This document shows positions 17,259 through 25,273 of a stretch of 64,000 nucleotides of DNA, one piece after another; the first letter of the stretch is position 1; every line of letters begins with the position of its first letter. The stretch lies in assembly GCA_958352855.1 (NCBI GenBank), contig CATWQE010000005.1, positions 1 to 64,000 of the forward strand, given 5' to 3'. This DNA is from an uncultured Bacillota bacterium. Lineage in GTDB: Bacteria; Bacillota; Clostridia; Lachnospirales; Lachnospiraceae. The notes below the pieces were generated by a model. It was not told where the DNA came from and did no database searches. It saw only the letters and a program-made list of their open reading frames with translations. A program made the translations under genes and the position numbers.

Positions 17259-18839
17259 ATGAACGAATATGAACATAGAAGGAGACCGGAAGAAAAACAG
17301 GGAGTACCGCCTCAAAGAAACAGAAGTGCCCGGCAAAGGGGAAGCCAAAGACAAAGCGGTAGCAGCACGCAGTATTCCAGGAATCAGCGCTTAGAAGGTC
17401 AGCAGCCAAGGTGCAGAGCGCAGGGGGAGAATTCCTCAAGAAGGACAAGAACTGCCAATGCTGCAGGAGCTTCTGCTTCTTACAGACGCAGAAGCGGTCT
17501 GGACGAATGTCTGGCACTGGAAGAAGAAAATGAGAGATACTATCAGGAATACCTGGAACGGAAACGAAGAAGAGCTATTCAAAGACGGAGAGAGGAGCAG
17601 CTTCGGAAACAGAAAATAGAGCTGATAAAGAAGCTGACCGTCATAGGAATTGCAGTCATTGGCCTGTGTTTTTTAGGCTATAAGCTGTTCTTTTCCAATC
17701 CTGTAGCGAAAACAGTGACAGTAGAAGCAGGGACAAAAGACCTGAAGGTTTCTGATTTCTTAAAGAAGAAAAAAGTAGATGCAGAATTTGTGACAGATAT
17801 GTCAAAGGTGGATTTGAATCACGTAGGAGAACAGGAGATTGTCATCAAGGCAAAAGGAAAAGAAAGAAAATCTAAACTGATTGTCAAGGATACTACACCA
17901 CCTAAGGCGAAAGCCGAAAATATCACCATTGATATAGACGGAAAGCTGAAAGCAAAAGAACTGGTAACAGATATTCAAGATGCTACCGATGTGAAATGCA
18001 GCTTTGAAGAAAAGCCGGACTTATCCAAAAAAGGAAAGGTTTCTGCTGTGGTGATTCTGACAGACGAAGGCGGAAATACTGCAAAGGTTCAGGCTGAAAT
18101 CAAGGTAATAGAAGACAAAGAAGCTCCAGAGATTAATGGTGTGGCGCCTCTTACCGGCTTTGCAGGAGACCCTGTTTCTTATAAATCAGAGATTACGGTA
18201 ACGGATAATTGCGATAAAAAGGTGAAGCTGGAGATTGACAACAGTGATGTAGATCCAGAAGAGCCAGGAACCTATGATGTCATTTATACTGCGCAGGATC
18301 GGGCGGGAAATAAAGCCCAGGAAGAGACTACCATTACCATTAAGGAAAAACCGGAAGACTATGTAGAGCCGGAAGAAGTGGAAAAAGAAGCAGATGAAAT
18401 TCTGGCAGAAATCACAGATGAGGATATGACACAGAAGGAAAAAGCAAGGGCAATTTATGACTGGACAAGAACGAATATTGGCTATGTAAACAGTTCAGAA
18501 AAAGAGAGCTGGACCAATGGAGCGCACCAGGGCTTTACCACAAGACAGGGTGACTGTTTTATTTTCTTTGCTACAGCAAAAGCATTGCTGACCCAGGCGG
18601 GAATTCCAAATCTGGATATTGAGAAAAGCGATACCAGTCATTCCCGACATTACTGGAGTCTGGTAGATGTTGGAGACGGATGGTATCATTTTGATACCAC
18701 GCCAAGACAGGGGGGCGGAGAGTTTTTCCTTCTTACTGATGAGGAAATTCTGGACTATTCCAAGGCTCACAATAACAGCCATATTTTTGACCAGAGCAAA
18801 TATCCGGCAACACCTACAGAAGATTCTTCGGTTGATTAG
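17259..18839 (+). CDS. Membrane-anchored transglutaminase-like protein with Ig-like domains
   Basis: A 526-residue surface protein. The first ~120 residues are cytoplasmic, very basic and Arg/Gln rich. One membrane helix follows (about 128-147). Two bacterial Ig-like segments come next (the second containing DNCDKKVKLEI and YTAQDRAGNKA). The C-terminal transglutaminase/protease core has its triad visible: Cys in RQGDCFIFF, His in HSRHYWSLV and Asp in WYHFDTTP. Such proteins act on cell-wall or surface peptides. As first gene of the operon with the racemase and Dlt-like genes, it points to cell-envelope modification. Substrate unknown. Confidence 0.85.
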   Translation: MNEYEHRRRPEEKQGVPPQRNRSARQRGSQRQSGSSTQYSRNQRLEGQQPRCRAQGENSSRRTRTANAAGASASYRRRSGLDECLALEEENERYYQEYLERKRRRAIQRRREEQLRKQKIELIKKLTVIGIAVIGLCFLGYKLFFSNPVAKTVTVEAGTKDLKVSDFLKKKKVDAEFVTDMSKVDLNHVGEQEIVIKAKGKERKSKLIVKDTTPPKAKAENITIDIDGKLKAKELVTDIQDATDVKCSFEEKPDLSKKGKVSAVVILTDEGGNTAKVQAEIKVIEDKEAPEINGVAPLTGFAGDPVSYKSEITVTDNCDKKVKLEIDNSDVDPEEPGTYDVIYTAQDRAGNKAQEETTITIKEKPEDYVEPEEVEKEADEILAEITDEDMTQKEKARAIYDWTRTNIGYVNSSEKESWTNGAHQGFTTRQGDCFIFFATAKALLTQAGIPNLDIEKSDTSHSRHYWSLVDVGDGWYHFDTTPRQGGGEFFLLTDEEILDYSKAHNNSHIFDQSKYPATPTEDSSVD

Positions 18840-18851
18840 GAGGCGAATGGT

Positions 18852-19568
18852 GTGACTTTAGGAATTTTAGGTGGTCTTGGACCCATTGCAACGGCATATT
18901 TTATGGAATTGTTAATCCAGATGACAAAGGCGGAGCGGGATCAGGATCACTTGCAAATGCTGATTTATAACATGCCCCAAATTCCAGACCGCACAGCCTA
19001 CATTCTGGGGAAATCAGAAGAAAATCCTGCAGACGAAATGATAAGACTGGGGAAACAGTTGGCTGCACAGGGTGCAGACTGTATTGCCATTCCCTGTATT
19101 ACAGCCCATTATTTTTATGAGGAGCTGTCCAGGGAAATTCCGGTTCCGGTGCTTCATGGCATTCAGAAAACTGCCCTGGAAATTCGCAGCCATGGTATTC
19201 GTTCTGTGGGAATCATGGCCACAGACGGAACGATTCAAAGTGGTATTTTCCAGAGAGAACTGGAAGCTATGGGCATGGAGGCTGTACTTCCGAAGACAGA
19301 GTATCAGCAGGATATTATGGACTTGATTTATGAAAATATCAAGGCAGGAATACCTCCTGACATGGAAAAATTCAGGAGGGTTTCCTCCCATTTAAGGGAA
19401 AATGGCGCACAGGTGCTGGTTCTTGGATGTACAGAGTTATCTTTGATTAAAAAGGATTATGAAATTGGCAGCGGGTATGTAGATACTCTGGAAGTTCTGG
19501 CAAAATATGCGTTGAAACAGTGTGAAAAAGAAGTAAAAGAACCTTATGAAAATCTTATTAAGGTGTAA
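18852..19568 (+). CDS. Aspartate/glutamate racemase family protein
   Basis: A 238-residue cytosolic racemase. Both catalytic cysteines are present, in AIPCITAH and VLGCTELS. The first motif has Ile where Asn is usual (PCNTAH). The family interconverts L- and D-amino acids (Asp, Glu or others) without cofactor. The start is GTG with taggaggcg upstream. It lies between the transglutaminase and the dltA homologue with gaps of 12 bp each, strongly suggesting that it supplies a D-amino acid to the pathway. Which amino acid cannot be told. Confidence 0.88.
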   Translation: MTLGILGGLGPIATAYFMELLIQMTKAERDQDHLQMLIYNMPQIPDRTAYILGKSEENPADEMIRLGKQLAAQGADCIAIPCITAHYFYEELSREIPVPVLHGIQKTALEIRSHGIRSVGIMATDGTIQSGIFQRELEAMGMEAVLPKTEYQQDIMDLIYENIKAGIPPDMEKFRRVSSHLRENGAQVLVLGCTELSLIKKDYEIGSGYVDTLEVLAKYALKQCEKEVKEPYENLIKV

Positions 19569-19580
19569 GGAGTAAGAAAG

Positions 19581-21107
19581 ATGCAAAGAAATATTTTGGA
19601 ATACCTGGAACATACGGTAACGCGGGTTCCAGATAAAACTGCATTTGCAAATGGAGAGATGGGAATGAGCTTCCAGGAAGTCTATGATGCTTCCAGAAGG
19701 ATAGGAACCTGTCTCATAGAAAAGGGCTATGCAAAAGAACCTATAGTTATTTATATGAAGAAACATCCACATATGATTACTGCCTTTTGGGGCGTGGTGT
19801 ATAGTGGCTGTTTTTATGTGCCTATGGATGAAGAGATGCCGGCGTTTCGTATTGAACTGATTTTTAAGAACTTGAAACCCAGGGCTGTGATCTGCGATGA
19901 AAGTACCAGAGGACTCATTGACAGTTTTCAGGATTTTGAGGGAGAAATTCTTCTCTATGATGAGATGCTTCAAACGCCTGTGAAGGAAGAAGCATTGAAA
20001 GAAATCAGAGACAAAGCCATTGATACAGACCCTATTTACATTGTATTTACTTCTGGCTCCACAGGAATTCCAAAAGGTGTGGCAGCCTGTCACAGGTCAG
20101 TGATTGATTATGTGGAAAACCTCACAGAAGTTCTTCAGGTAAGTGAAGATTCTGTCTTTGCAAATCAGACGCCATTGTATTTTGACGCCTGTTTAAAAGA
20201 GCTGTTTTCTTCTCTGAAATACGGAGCTACGACCTATCTGGTTCCAAAGGAATTGTTTATGTTCCCGCTGAAATTAGTGGAATTTTTAAATGAGTACAAG
20301 ATTAATACGGTATGTTGGGTGGTGTCTGCTTTGACCATGATTTCATCCATGAAAACTTTCGACAAGGTAATTCCAAAGTATCTCCATACCGTAGCTTTTG
20401 GAAGTGAAGTATTCCCGATTAAACAGTTCCATTTGTGGAAAAAGGCCCTTCCAAACGCCCGTTTTATTAATCTCTACGGTCCTACAGAAGCGACAGGCAT
20501 GAGCTGCTATTATGAAGTAAACAGAGACTTTGAAGAAGGAGAGAGCATCCCCATAGGACGTCCTTTTAAGAATACGGAAATCCTGCTTTTGGATGAGAAA
20601 AATCAGATTCCGGCTCAGGGAGAACCTGGAGAAATGTGTATCAGGGGAACTGCTTTAACCCTGGGATATTACAATAATTTTGAAAAGACGGATGAAGTTT
20701 TCGTCCAGAATCCGTTAAATCCTTATTATCATGAATTGATTTACCGGACCGGGGATATTGGAAAAATAAATGAATATGGAGAGCTTGTTTTTATCTCCAG
20801 AAAAGATTATCAGATTAAACACATGGGCCACAGAATTGAGTTAGGAGAAATCGAAGCACATGTGAATATGAATGAGGGCATTCGCAGCGCCTGCTGCATT
20901 TATGATAAAGAAAAAGGCAAAATTATCCTCTTCTACACAGGAGAAAGAGACGTGAAAGATTTGGTCACATCTTTGAAGAGCACACTTCCAAGATACATGA
21001 TTCCAAATCAGGTGTATGCGCTGGAAGAAATGCCGCTGACAGCAAATGGCAAGATTGACAGAACAAAATTAAAAGAAATTTATCAAGAGAAGAAAAGGAG
21101 AAAATAA
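19581..21107 (+). CDS. dltA: DltA-like amino acid adenylation enzyme
   Basis: A 508-residue adenylating enzyme that activates an amino acid with ATP and loads it onto the carrier protein encoded next. Core motifs: the P-loop-like FTSGSTGIPKG, YGPTEAT, YRTGDIG, and the C-terminal catalytic Lys in TANGKIDR. Its order with dltC, an MBOAT and an SGNH gene is that of the teichoic-acid D-alanylation system. Aligning by eye to Bacillus DltA without gaps puts Ile254 where DltA has Cys269, the residue tied to D-Ala preference. The substrate may therefore not be D-Ala. The symbol is used for family, not proven specificity. Confidence 0.82.
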   Translation: MQRNILEYLEHTVTRVPDKTAFANGEMGMSFQEVYDASRRIGTCLIEKGYAKEPIVIYMKKHPHMITAFWGVVYSGCFYVPMDEEMPAFRIELIFKNLKPRAVICDESTRGLIDSFQDFEGEILLYDEMLQTPVKEEALKEIRDKAIDTDPIYIVFTSGSTGIPKGVAACHRSVIDYVENLTEVLQVSEDSVFANQTPLYFDACLKELFSSLKYGATTYLVPKELFMFPLKLVEFLNEYKINTVCWVVSALTMISSMKTFDKVIPKYLHTVAFGSEVFPIKQFHLWKKALPNARFINLYGPTEATGMSCYYEVNRDFEEGESIPIGRPFKNTEILLLDEKNQIPAQGEPGEMCIRGTALTLGYYNNFEKTDEVFVQNPLNPYYHELIYRTGDIGKINEYGELVFISRKDYQIKHMGHRIELGEIEAHVNMNEGIRSACCIYDKEKGKIILFYTGERDVKDLVTSLKSTLPRYMIPNQVYALEEMPLTANGKIDRTKLKEIYQEKKRRK

Positions 21108-21109
21108 GT

Positions 21110-21337
21110 ATGGAAGCATTATTAGAAATTTTAAATGACCTGCACCCGGAGGTGGATTTTGAAACCTGCAACACCTTAGTAGATGACAAAATTATTGACT
21201 CTTTTGACATTGTTACCATTATTTCTGAAGTAAACGAAGAGTATGATGTAGTCATTCCAGCAGAAGAAATCATCCCTGAAAATTTCAACTCCGCAGAAGC
21301 TTTATACGAATTAATCTGTCGTCTGGAAGATGAATAA
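21110..21337 (+). CDS. dltC: DltC-like acyl/aminoacyl carrier protein
   Basis: A 75-residue acidic carrier protein. The phosphopantetheine attachment Ser is in the IIDSFDIV motif (about residue 27-34), matching the D-S-F motif of DltC. It would receive the aminoacyl group from the upstream adenylation enzyme and hand it to the membrane machinery. It is two bases downstream of dltA and 11 bases before the MBOAT gene. Confidence 0.88.
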   Translation: MEALLEILNDLHPEVDFETCNTLVDDKIIDSFDIVTIISEVNEEYDVVIPAEEIIPENFNSAEALYELICRLEDE

Positions 21338-21348
21338 GCGGGGGTCTT

Positions 21349-22944
21349 ATGCTTTTTACATCATATAGTTTTATTGGATTTATTACCATTGTTTTTCTAT
21401 TATATTATCTGCTGCCAAAGAAGTGCCAGTGGCCCCTTCTTCTGGTAGCCAGTTATGTATTTTACTTTTTTGCAAGCCCCTCTTATTTAATTTTTATAGG
21501 GGCAACCACTGTGTCGGCTTATCTGGTGAGCAGGAAGCTGGACAGCCTGCAGACCGAGCAGGAAGCTTATTTAAAGACAAAAAAAGGAGAGTTAAGCAGG
21601 GAAGAGAAAAAGGCCTATAAAGCAGCCATAAAAGCAAAAAAATGGAAATGGTTGCTCTTATGTCTGTTCTTTAATCTGGGTATTCTGGCAGTTTTAAAAT
21701 ACACCAATTTCATGATTGCCAATATCAATGGAGTTCTCAGCGCTTTTCACAGTGACGGTCAGCTTTCCTTTGTGAATCTGGTGCTGCCTATGGGAATTTC
21801 TTTTTATACCTTCCAGACTATGGGTTATATCATTGATGTATACCGGGGCACCAGTAAGGCAGAGAAAAATCCTTTCAAACTGGCGTTGTTTGTATCCTTT
21901 TTCCCGCAGCTGGTTCAGGGACCTATCAGCAGATTTAATGATTTATCTCAGTCTCTGTTTGAACAGCATAAGTTTGATACCAAAGTGGTTGGATACGGAC
22001 TTTACCGGATTACCTGGGGATATTTCAAGAAAGCAGTGATTGCAGACAGGATTCTTACTGCAGTAAATGCAATTATTCATGACCCGGAAACTTACCAGGG
22101 TGGATTTGTATTTGTGGGAATGCTGTTTTATGCATTAGAATTGTACGCGGACTTTACCGGTGGTATTGATATTACCATTGGTATTGCGCAGACCATGGGA
22201 ATTAAGGTGACAGAAAACTTCCAAAGACCTTATCTGTCTAAGAATATTAAGGAATACTGGAAGAGATGGCACATTACCATGGGTACCTGGTTTACAGACT
22301 ATATTTTCTATCCCATTTCGGTATGTAAGCCTATGCTGAAGCTTTCCAAGCTTTCCAGGTCAAAATTTGGAGAAGCAATCGGAAAACGTGTGCCAGTGTA
22401 CTTATCTTCCTTTGCAGTGTGGTTTACCACCGGTATCTGGCATGGGGCAAGCTGGAACTTTATTGTCTGGGGACTTATGAACTTTGTAGTGATTATGATT
22501 TCCCAGGAGCTGGAGCCTTTGTATGGCAAATTTCATAACCGTTTCCATGTGAAAGATAAGAAATGGTACGGAGCTTTTGAGATTATCAGAACCATTCTTC
22601 TTATGAGCTGTCTGCGTATGTTTGACTGCTACAGGGATGTACCGTTGACTTTTAAAATGTTTGGAAACATGTTTACCAATTTTAAGCTGGCAGATTTAAA
22701 CGCAGAGGCATTTCTGGGACTGGGACTTTCTGCAGCCGACTATGTGCTGTTGTTTATCTGCTTCCTGATACTTTTGACAGTGAGTCTGGTACAGGAGAAA
22801 AAAGGAAGCGTCCGGAATTTGATTTTCGCCCGTCCTGCCTGGTGTAAGTATGTTGTATTTGGTATTCTGGTGCTTGCTGTTCTTATATTTGGGGCATATG
22901 GCATTGGATATGACCAGAGTCAGTTTATTTATAATCAGTTTTAG
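21349..22944 (+). CDS. dltB: MBOAT family O-acyltransferase (DltB/AlgI-like)
   Basis: A 531-residue polytopic membrane protein with the MBOAT core. Landmarks are the QGPISRFNDL segment, the KRWHITMGTW motif, and the conserved His in TGIWHGASWNF. It is longer than typical DltB (about 400) and has a Lys-rich cytoplasmic stretch near residues 65-105, a length and pattern nearer AlgI. In this operon it would move the aminoacyl group across the membrane. It is followed after 14 bp by the SGNH gene. Confidence 0.87.
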   Translation: MLFTSYSFIGFITIVFLLYYLLPKKCQWPLLLVASYVFYFFASPSYLIFIGATTVSAYLVSRKLDSLQTEQEAYLKTKKGELSREEKKAYKAAIKAKKWKWLLLCLFFNLGILAVLKYTNFMIANINGVLSAFHSDGQLSFVNLVLPMGISFYTFQTMGYIIDVYRGTSKAEKNPFKLALFVSFFPQLVQGPISRFNDLSQSLFEQHKFDTKVVGYGLYRITWGYFKKAVIADRILTAVNAIIHDPETYQGGFVFVGMLFYALELYADFTGGIDITIGIAQTMGIKVTENFQRPYLSKNIKEYWKRWHITMGTWFTDYIFYPISVCKPMLKLSKLSRSKFGEAIGKRVPVYLSSFAVWFTTGIWHGASWNFIVWGLMNFVVIMISQELEPLYGKFHNRFHVKDKKWYGAFEIIRTILLMSCLRMFDCYRDVPLTFKMFGNMFTNFKLADLNAEAFLGLGLSAADYVLLFICFLILLTVSLVQEKKGSVRNLIFARPAWCKYVVFGILVLAVLIFGAYGIGYDQSQFIYNQF

Positions 22945-22958
22945 GAGGAAGGAACAGG

Positions 22959-24026
22959 ATGAAAAACAAGAAATTTCCAAAATGGATTGCTCCGGTGGCA
23001 TTGTTTATGGTGGTGATGTTTACAGTGCTGTTCTTTCTGCAAAAGCTTTTAATGCCAAAATATATGTCTGACATTGTGGAAGGGGCACTGACAGCAGAAT
23101 ATTATGAAGAAACTACAGACCATGAGGTGATTTTTGTGGGAGACTGTGAAGTGTATGAAAACTTTTCTCCCATTACCTTATATGAAGAATTTGGGATTAC
23201 CAGTTATATCAGGGGAAGCGCCCAGCAGCTTCCATGGCAGTCCTATTATATGCTGGAGGATACCTTGCGTTATGAGAAGCCCAAGGTGGCGGTTTTCAAT
23301 GTGCTGGCTTTAAAATATGATGAACCTCAAAGTGAGGCATACAATCGCATGACTATTGACGGAATGAAGTGGTCCTCTTCTAAACTTGGGGCGATTCAGT
23401 CCTCTATGACAGAGCAGGAAAACATGTTAGATTACTTATTCCCTATTTTGCGGTATCATTCCAGATGGTCAGACTTATCTTCGGATGATTTTAAATACAT
23501 GTTCAAAAAAGATAAGATTTCCCACAATGGCTATTACATGCGTGTGGATGTAAGACCGGCAAAAGGATTTCCGGAGCCGGACAAGCTGGCAGACTATACA
23601 CTGGGAAACAACGCCATGAAGTATCTGGATAAAATGAGAGTTTTGTGTGAAGAAAACGGCATTGAGTTTGTACTGGTAAAGTCACCAAGCCTGTTCCCTC
23701 ACTGGTATGATGAGTGGGATGAACAGATTGAGGCATATGCCGAAAAATATAATCTTGACTATTTCAATTATGAAAAAATGGCAGAAGAAGTAGGCATTGA
23801 TTACAATACAGATACTTATGATGCAGGGCTTCACCTGAACCTGGATGGAGCAGAAAAATTATCCAGATATTTTGGTACCTATTTAAAAGAAAATTATGAC
23901 CTCACAGATTATCGTGAGAACCAGGAATATGAAAAAGTGTACAATGAAAAAATCCAGTTCTATGAGGATATGAAAGAAGCCCAGTACAAAGAACTGGAAG
24001 AATATGGAGAAATCATTCATTATTAA
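22959..24026 (+). CDS. dltD: DltD-position SGNH-like protein with Cys at the nucleophile position
   Basis: A 355-residue protein with one N-terminal membrane helix (about 10-30) and an extracytoplasmic SGNH-type domain. The block that usually reads GDS or GSS reads VGDCEVYENF, putting Cys63 where the nucleophilic Ser belongs. The C-terminal catalytic Asp/His block is recognisable around Asp288 and His292 (DAGLHLN). It holds the place of DltD, the final transferase of D-alanylation. It is a divergent member; the gene symbol reflects position and fold only. Confidence 0.72.
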   Translation: MKNKKFPKWIAPVALFMVVMFTVLFFLQKLLMPKYMSDIVEGALTAEYYEETTDHEVIFVGDCEVYENFSPITLYEEFGITSYIRGSAQQLPWQSYYMLEDTLRYEKPKVAVFNVLALKYDEPQSEAYNRMTIDGMKWSSSKLGAIQSSMTEQENMLDYLFPILRYHSRWSDLSSDDFKYMFKKDKISHNGYYMRVDVRPAKGFPEPDKLADYTLGNNAMKYLDKMRVLCEENGIEFVLVKSPSLFPHWYDEWDEQIEAYAEKYNLDYFNYEKMAEEVGIDYNTDTYDAGLHLNLDGAEKLSRYFGTYLKENYDLTDYRENQEYEKVYNEKIQFYEDMKEAQYKELEEYGEIIHY

Positions 24027-24042
24027 CAGGAGGAAAAGAGAA

Positions 24043-24576
24043 ATGAAGAAAATGAGAATGTATGCGGCAGCAGCGATGTTAGTTATGGGACTTACCCTGT
24101 CTGCCTGTGGCGGAAGTGATGATTCAGACAAAGGAAGTAAGGAAGCTTCTGCAAAAACAGAAAGCACAGCCAAAGGCGGCTATTCTTTTACCAGCGGTTC
24201 TGTGAAAATCGAAATGGGAGCGGATGCTTCTAAAGTTGTGGATGAACTGGGAGAGGCAGATGATTATTTTGAATCAGAAAGCTGTGCCTTTGAAGGTCTG
24301 GACAAGGTTTACACTTATCCTGGCTTTAAGTTAAACACCTATCCGGTAGATGACAAAGACTATGTATTGTCCGTAGTATTTATGGATGATACTGTAGAGA
24401 CTGAAGAAGGAATCTGTATTGGAAGCACCAAAGATGAAGTAACAGAAGCTTACGGCGATCCTACCGAAGAAAAAGGGTCTTCCCTGATTTACGAAAAAGG
24501 AGAGACCAAGATTACCTTTGGCGTAAAAAATGATGAAGTTTCTACAGTAGAAATCAGTGCCATTGTAGAGGAATAA
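24043..24576 (+). CDS. Putative lipoprotein ending the Dlt-like operon
   Basis: A 177-residue secreted lipoprotein. It has a signal peptide with the lipobox LSAC, then a Ser/Lys-rich linker. Two weakly similar small alpha/beta repeats follow (VKIEMGADASKVVDELG and CIGSTKDEVTEAYGD). The repeats resemble the BamE/SmpA-like fold found in Clostridial lipoproteins; this is tentative. The ATG at 24043 follows aggagg. It lies 16 bp after the SGNH gene and before a strong terminator, so it belongs to the operon. Function unknown. Confidence 0.75.
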   Translation: MKKMRMYAAAAMLVMGLTLSACGGSDDSDKGSKEASAKTESTAKGGYSFTSGSVKIEMGADASKVVDELGEADDYFESESCAFEGLDKVYTYPGFKLNTYPVDDKDYVLSVVFMDDTVETEEGICIGSTKDEVTEAYGDPTEEKGSSLIYEKGETKITFGVKNDEVSTVEISAIVEE

Positions 24577-24600
24577 AAATCACGTAGAGTTATCAAAATG

Positions 24601-24649
24601 AAATCCCCCTTTGTTATGAGAAATATGCATAGCAGAGGGGGATTTTTCA
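24601..24649 (+). terminator. Terminator of the Dlt-like operon
   Basis: AAATCCCCCT (24601-24610) pairs with AGGGGGATTT (24636-24645), followed by T residues. Confidence 0.88.
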
Positions 24650-24678
24650 TTGGGCGGGATTATGATGTAGAAAAAGAA

Positions 24679-24767
24679 TTGACTTTTGAGTGGAAAACAT
24701 ATATACTCATGTAGGCGATTAGCAATAACTAACTGCTGATTTTTGCGAGACGGTTAGCATTGACTAA
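24679..24767 (+). promoter_or_regulatory. Promoter with two MarR-type operator half-palindromes
   Basis: TTGACT (24679-24684), a 17-bp spacer and TATACT (24702-24707) form a strong promoter. Two TTAG-N6-CTAA sites follow: 24719-24732 and 24754-24767. They resemble the TTA(G/A)(C/T)CGACTAA sites before the marR gene at 62.7 kb, suggesting repression by a MarR-type protein. Confidence 0.6.
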
Positions 24768-24803
24768 TATAAGGGAATTTTATGGATAATATGAGGTGAT
24801 GAG

Positions 24804-25253
24804 ATGTTGAAAAAAGTGCTTAATTTAGGATTGCTTATTAGTTTTGTAGTAACTATGATGGCGCCGTTGACCGGAGTGTACATTCATAAAATGGCTTCAC
24901 TTCTTTTTCTTGTGTTCAGCATATTTCATGTGTCGGTTTATCGCAGAAGGATGAACAGAAGAGGCGGGTATTTGATGATAATGCTTGTTGTTGCATTTGT
25001 AACAGGAATACTTGGCATGATATTGGAAGAATTTTCTGTAATACTGGCATTTCATAAAGGAATTTCCATTGTTGTTATGTTCTTTTTGGCTATTCATATA
25101 TTTCGGTTTCATAAGAAGATTTGGTACATTCTATCATTCAATTTAGAAGATATTTTTGAAAAAAGTGATTGTCGCGTTGGGCAATTGCTTTTTCTTTATA
25201 TTCACTGTGTCATGAAATGTTGTATAATAACCTATGAAACTTGTGATGCATAA
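24804..25253 (+). CDS. Small membrane cytochrome b-like protein (DUF4405-like)
   Basis: A 149-residue membrane protein with about four hydrophobic helices. Two helices each carry histidines exactly 13 residues apart: His28/His42 and His84/His98. This H-x13-H twice pattern is the diheme-ligand spacing of b-type cytochromes. A basic loop (RRRMNRRGG) lies on the inside. The ATG follows gaggtgatgag. The C-terminal ~35 residues are Cys-rich and overlap a TATAAT that may serve the next gene. Electron transfer in the membrane is inferred; its partners are not adjacent. Confidence 0.6.
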   Translation: MLKKVLNLGLLISFVVTMMAPLTGVYIHKMASLLFLVFSIFHVSVYRRRMNRRGGYLMIMLVVAFVTGILGMILEEFSVILAFHKGISIVVMFFLAIHIFRFHKKIWYILSFNLEDIFEKSDCRVGQLLFLYIHCVMKCCIITYETCDA

Positions 25254-25273
25254 TTTGCGAGGAGGGGGAATAT

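Noticed and set aside
19437..20093. 218-codon minus-strand frame over the racemase/dltA junction
   Set aside because: Both genes on the plus strand are clearly real, and the minus frame has no family motif.
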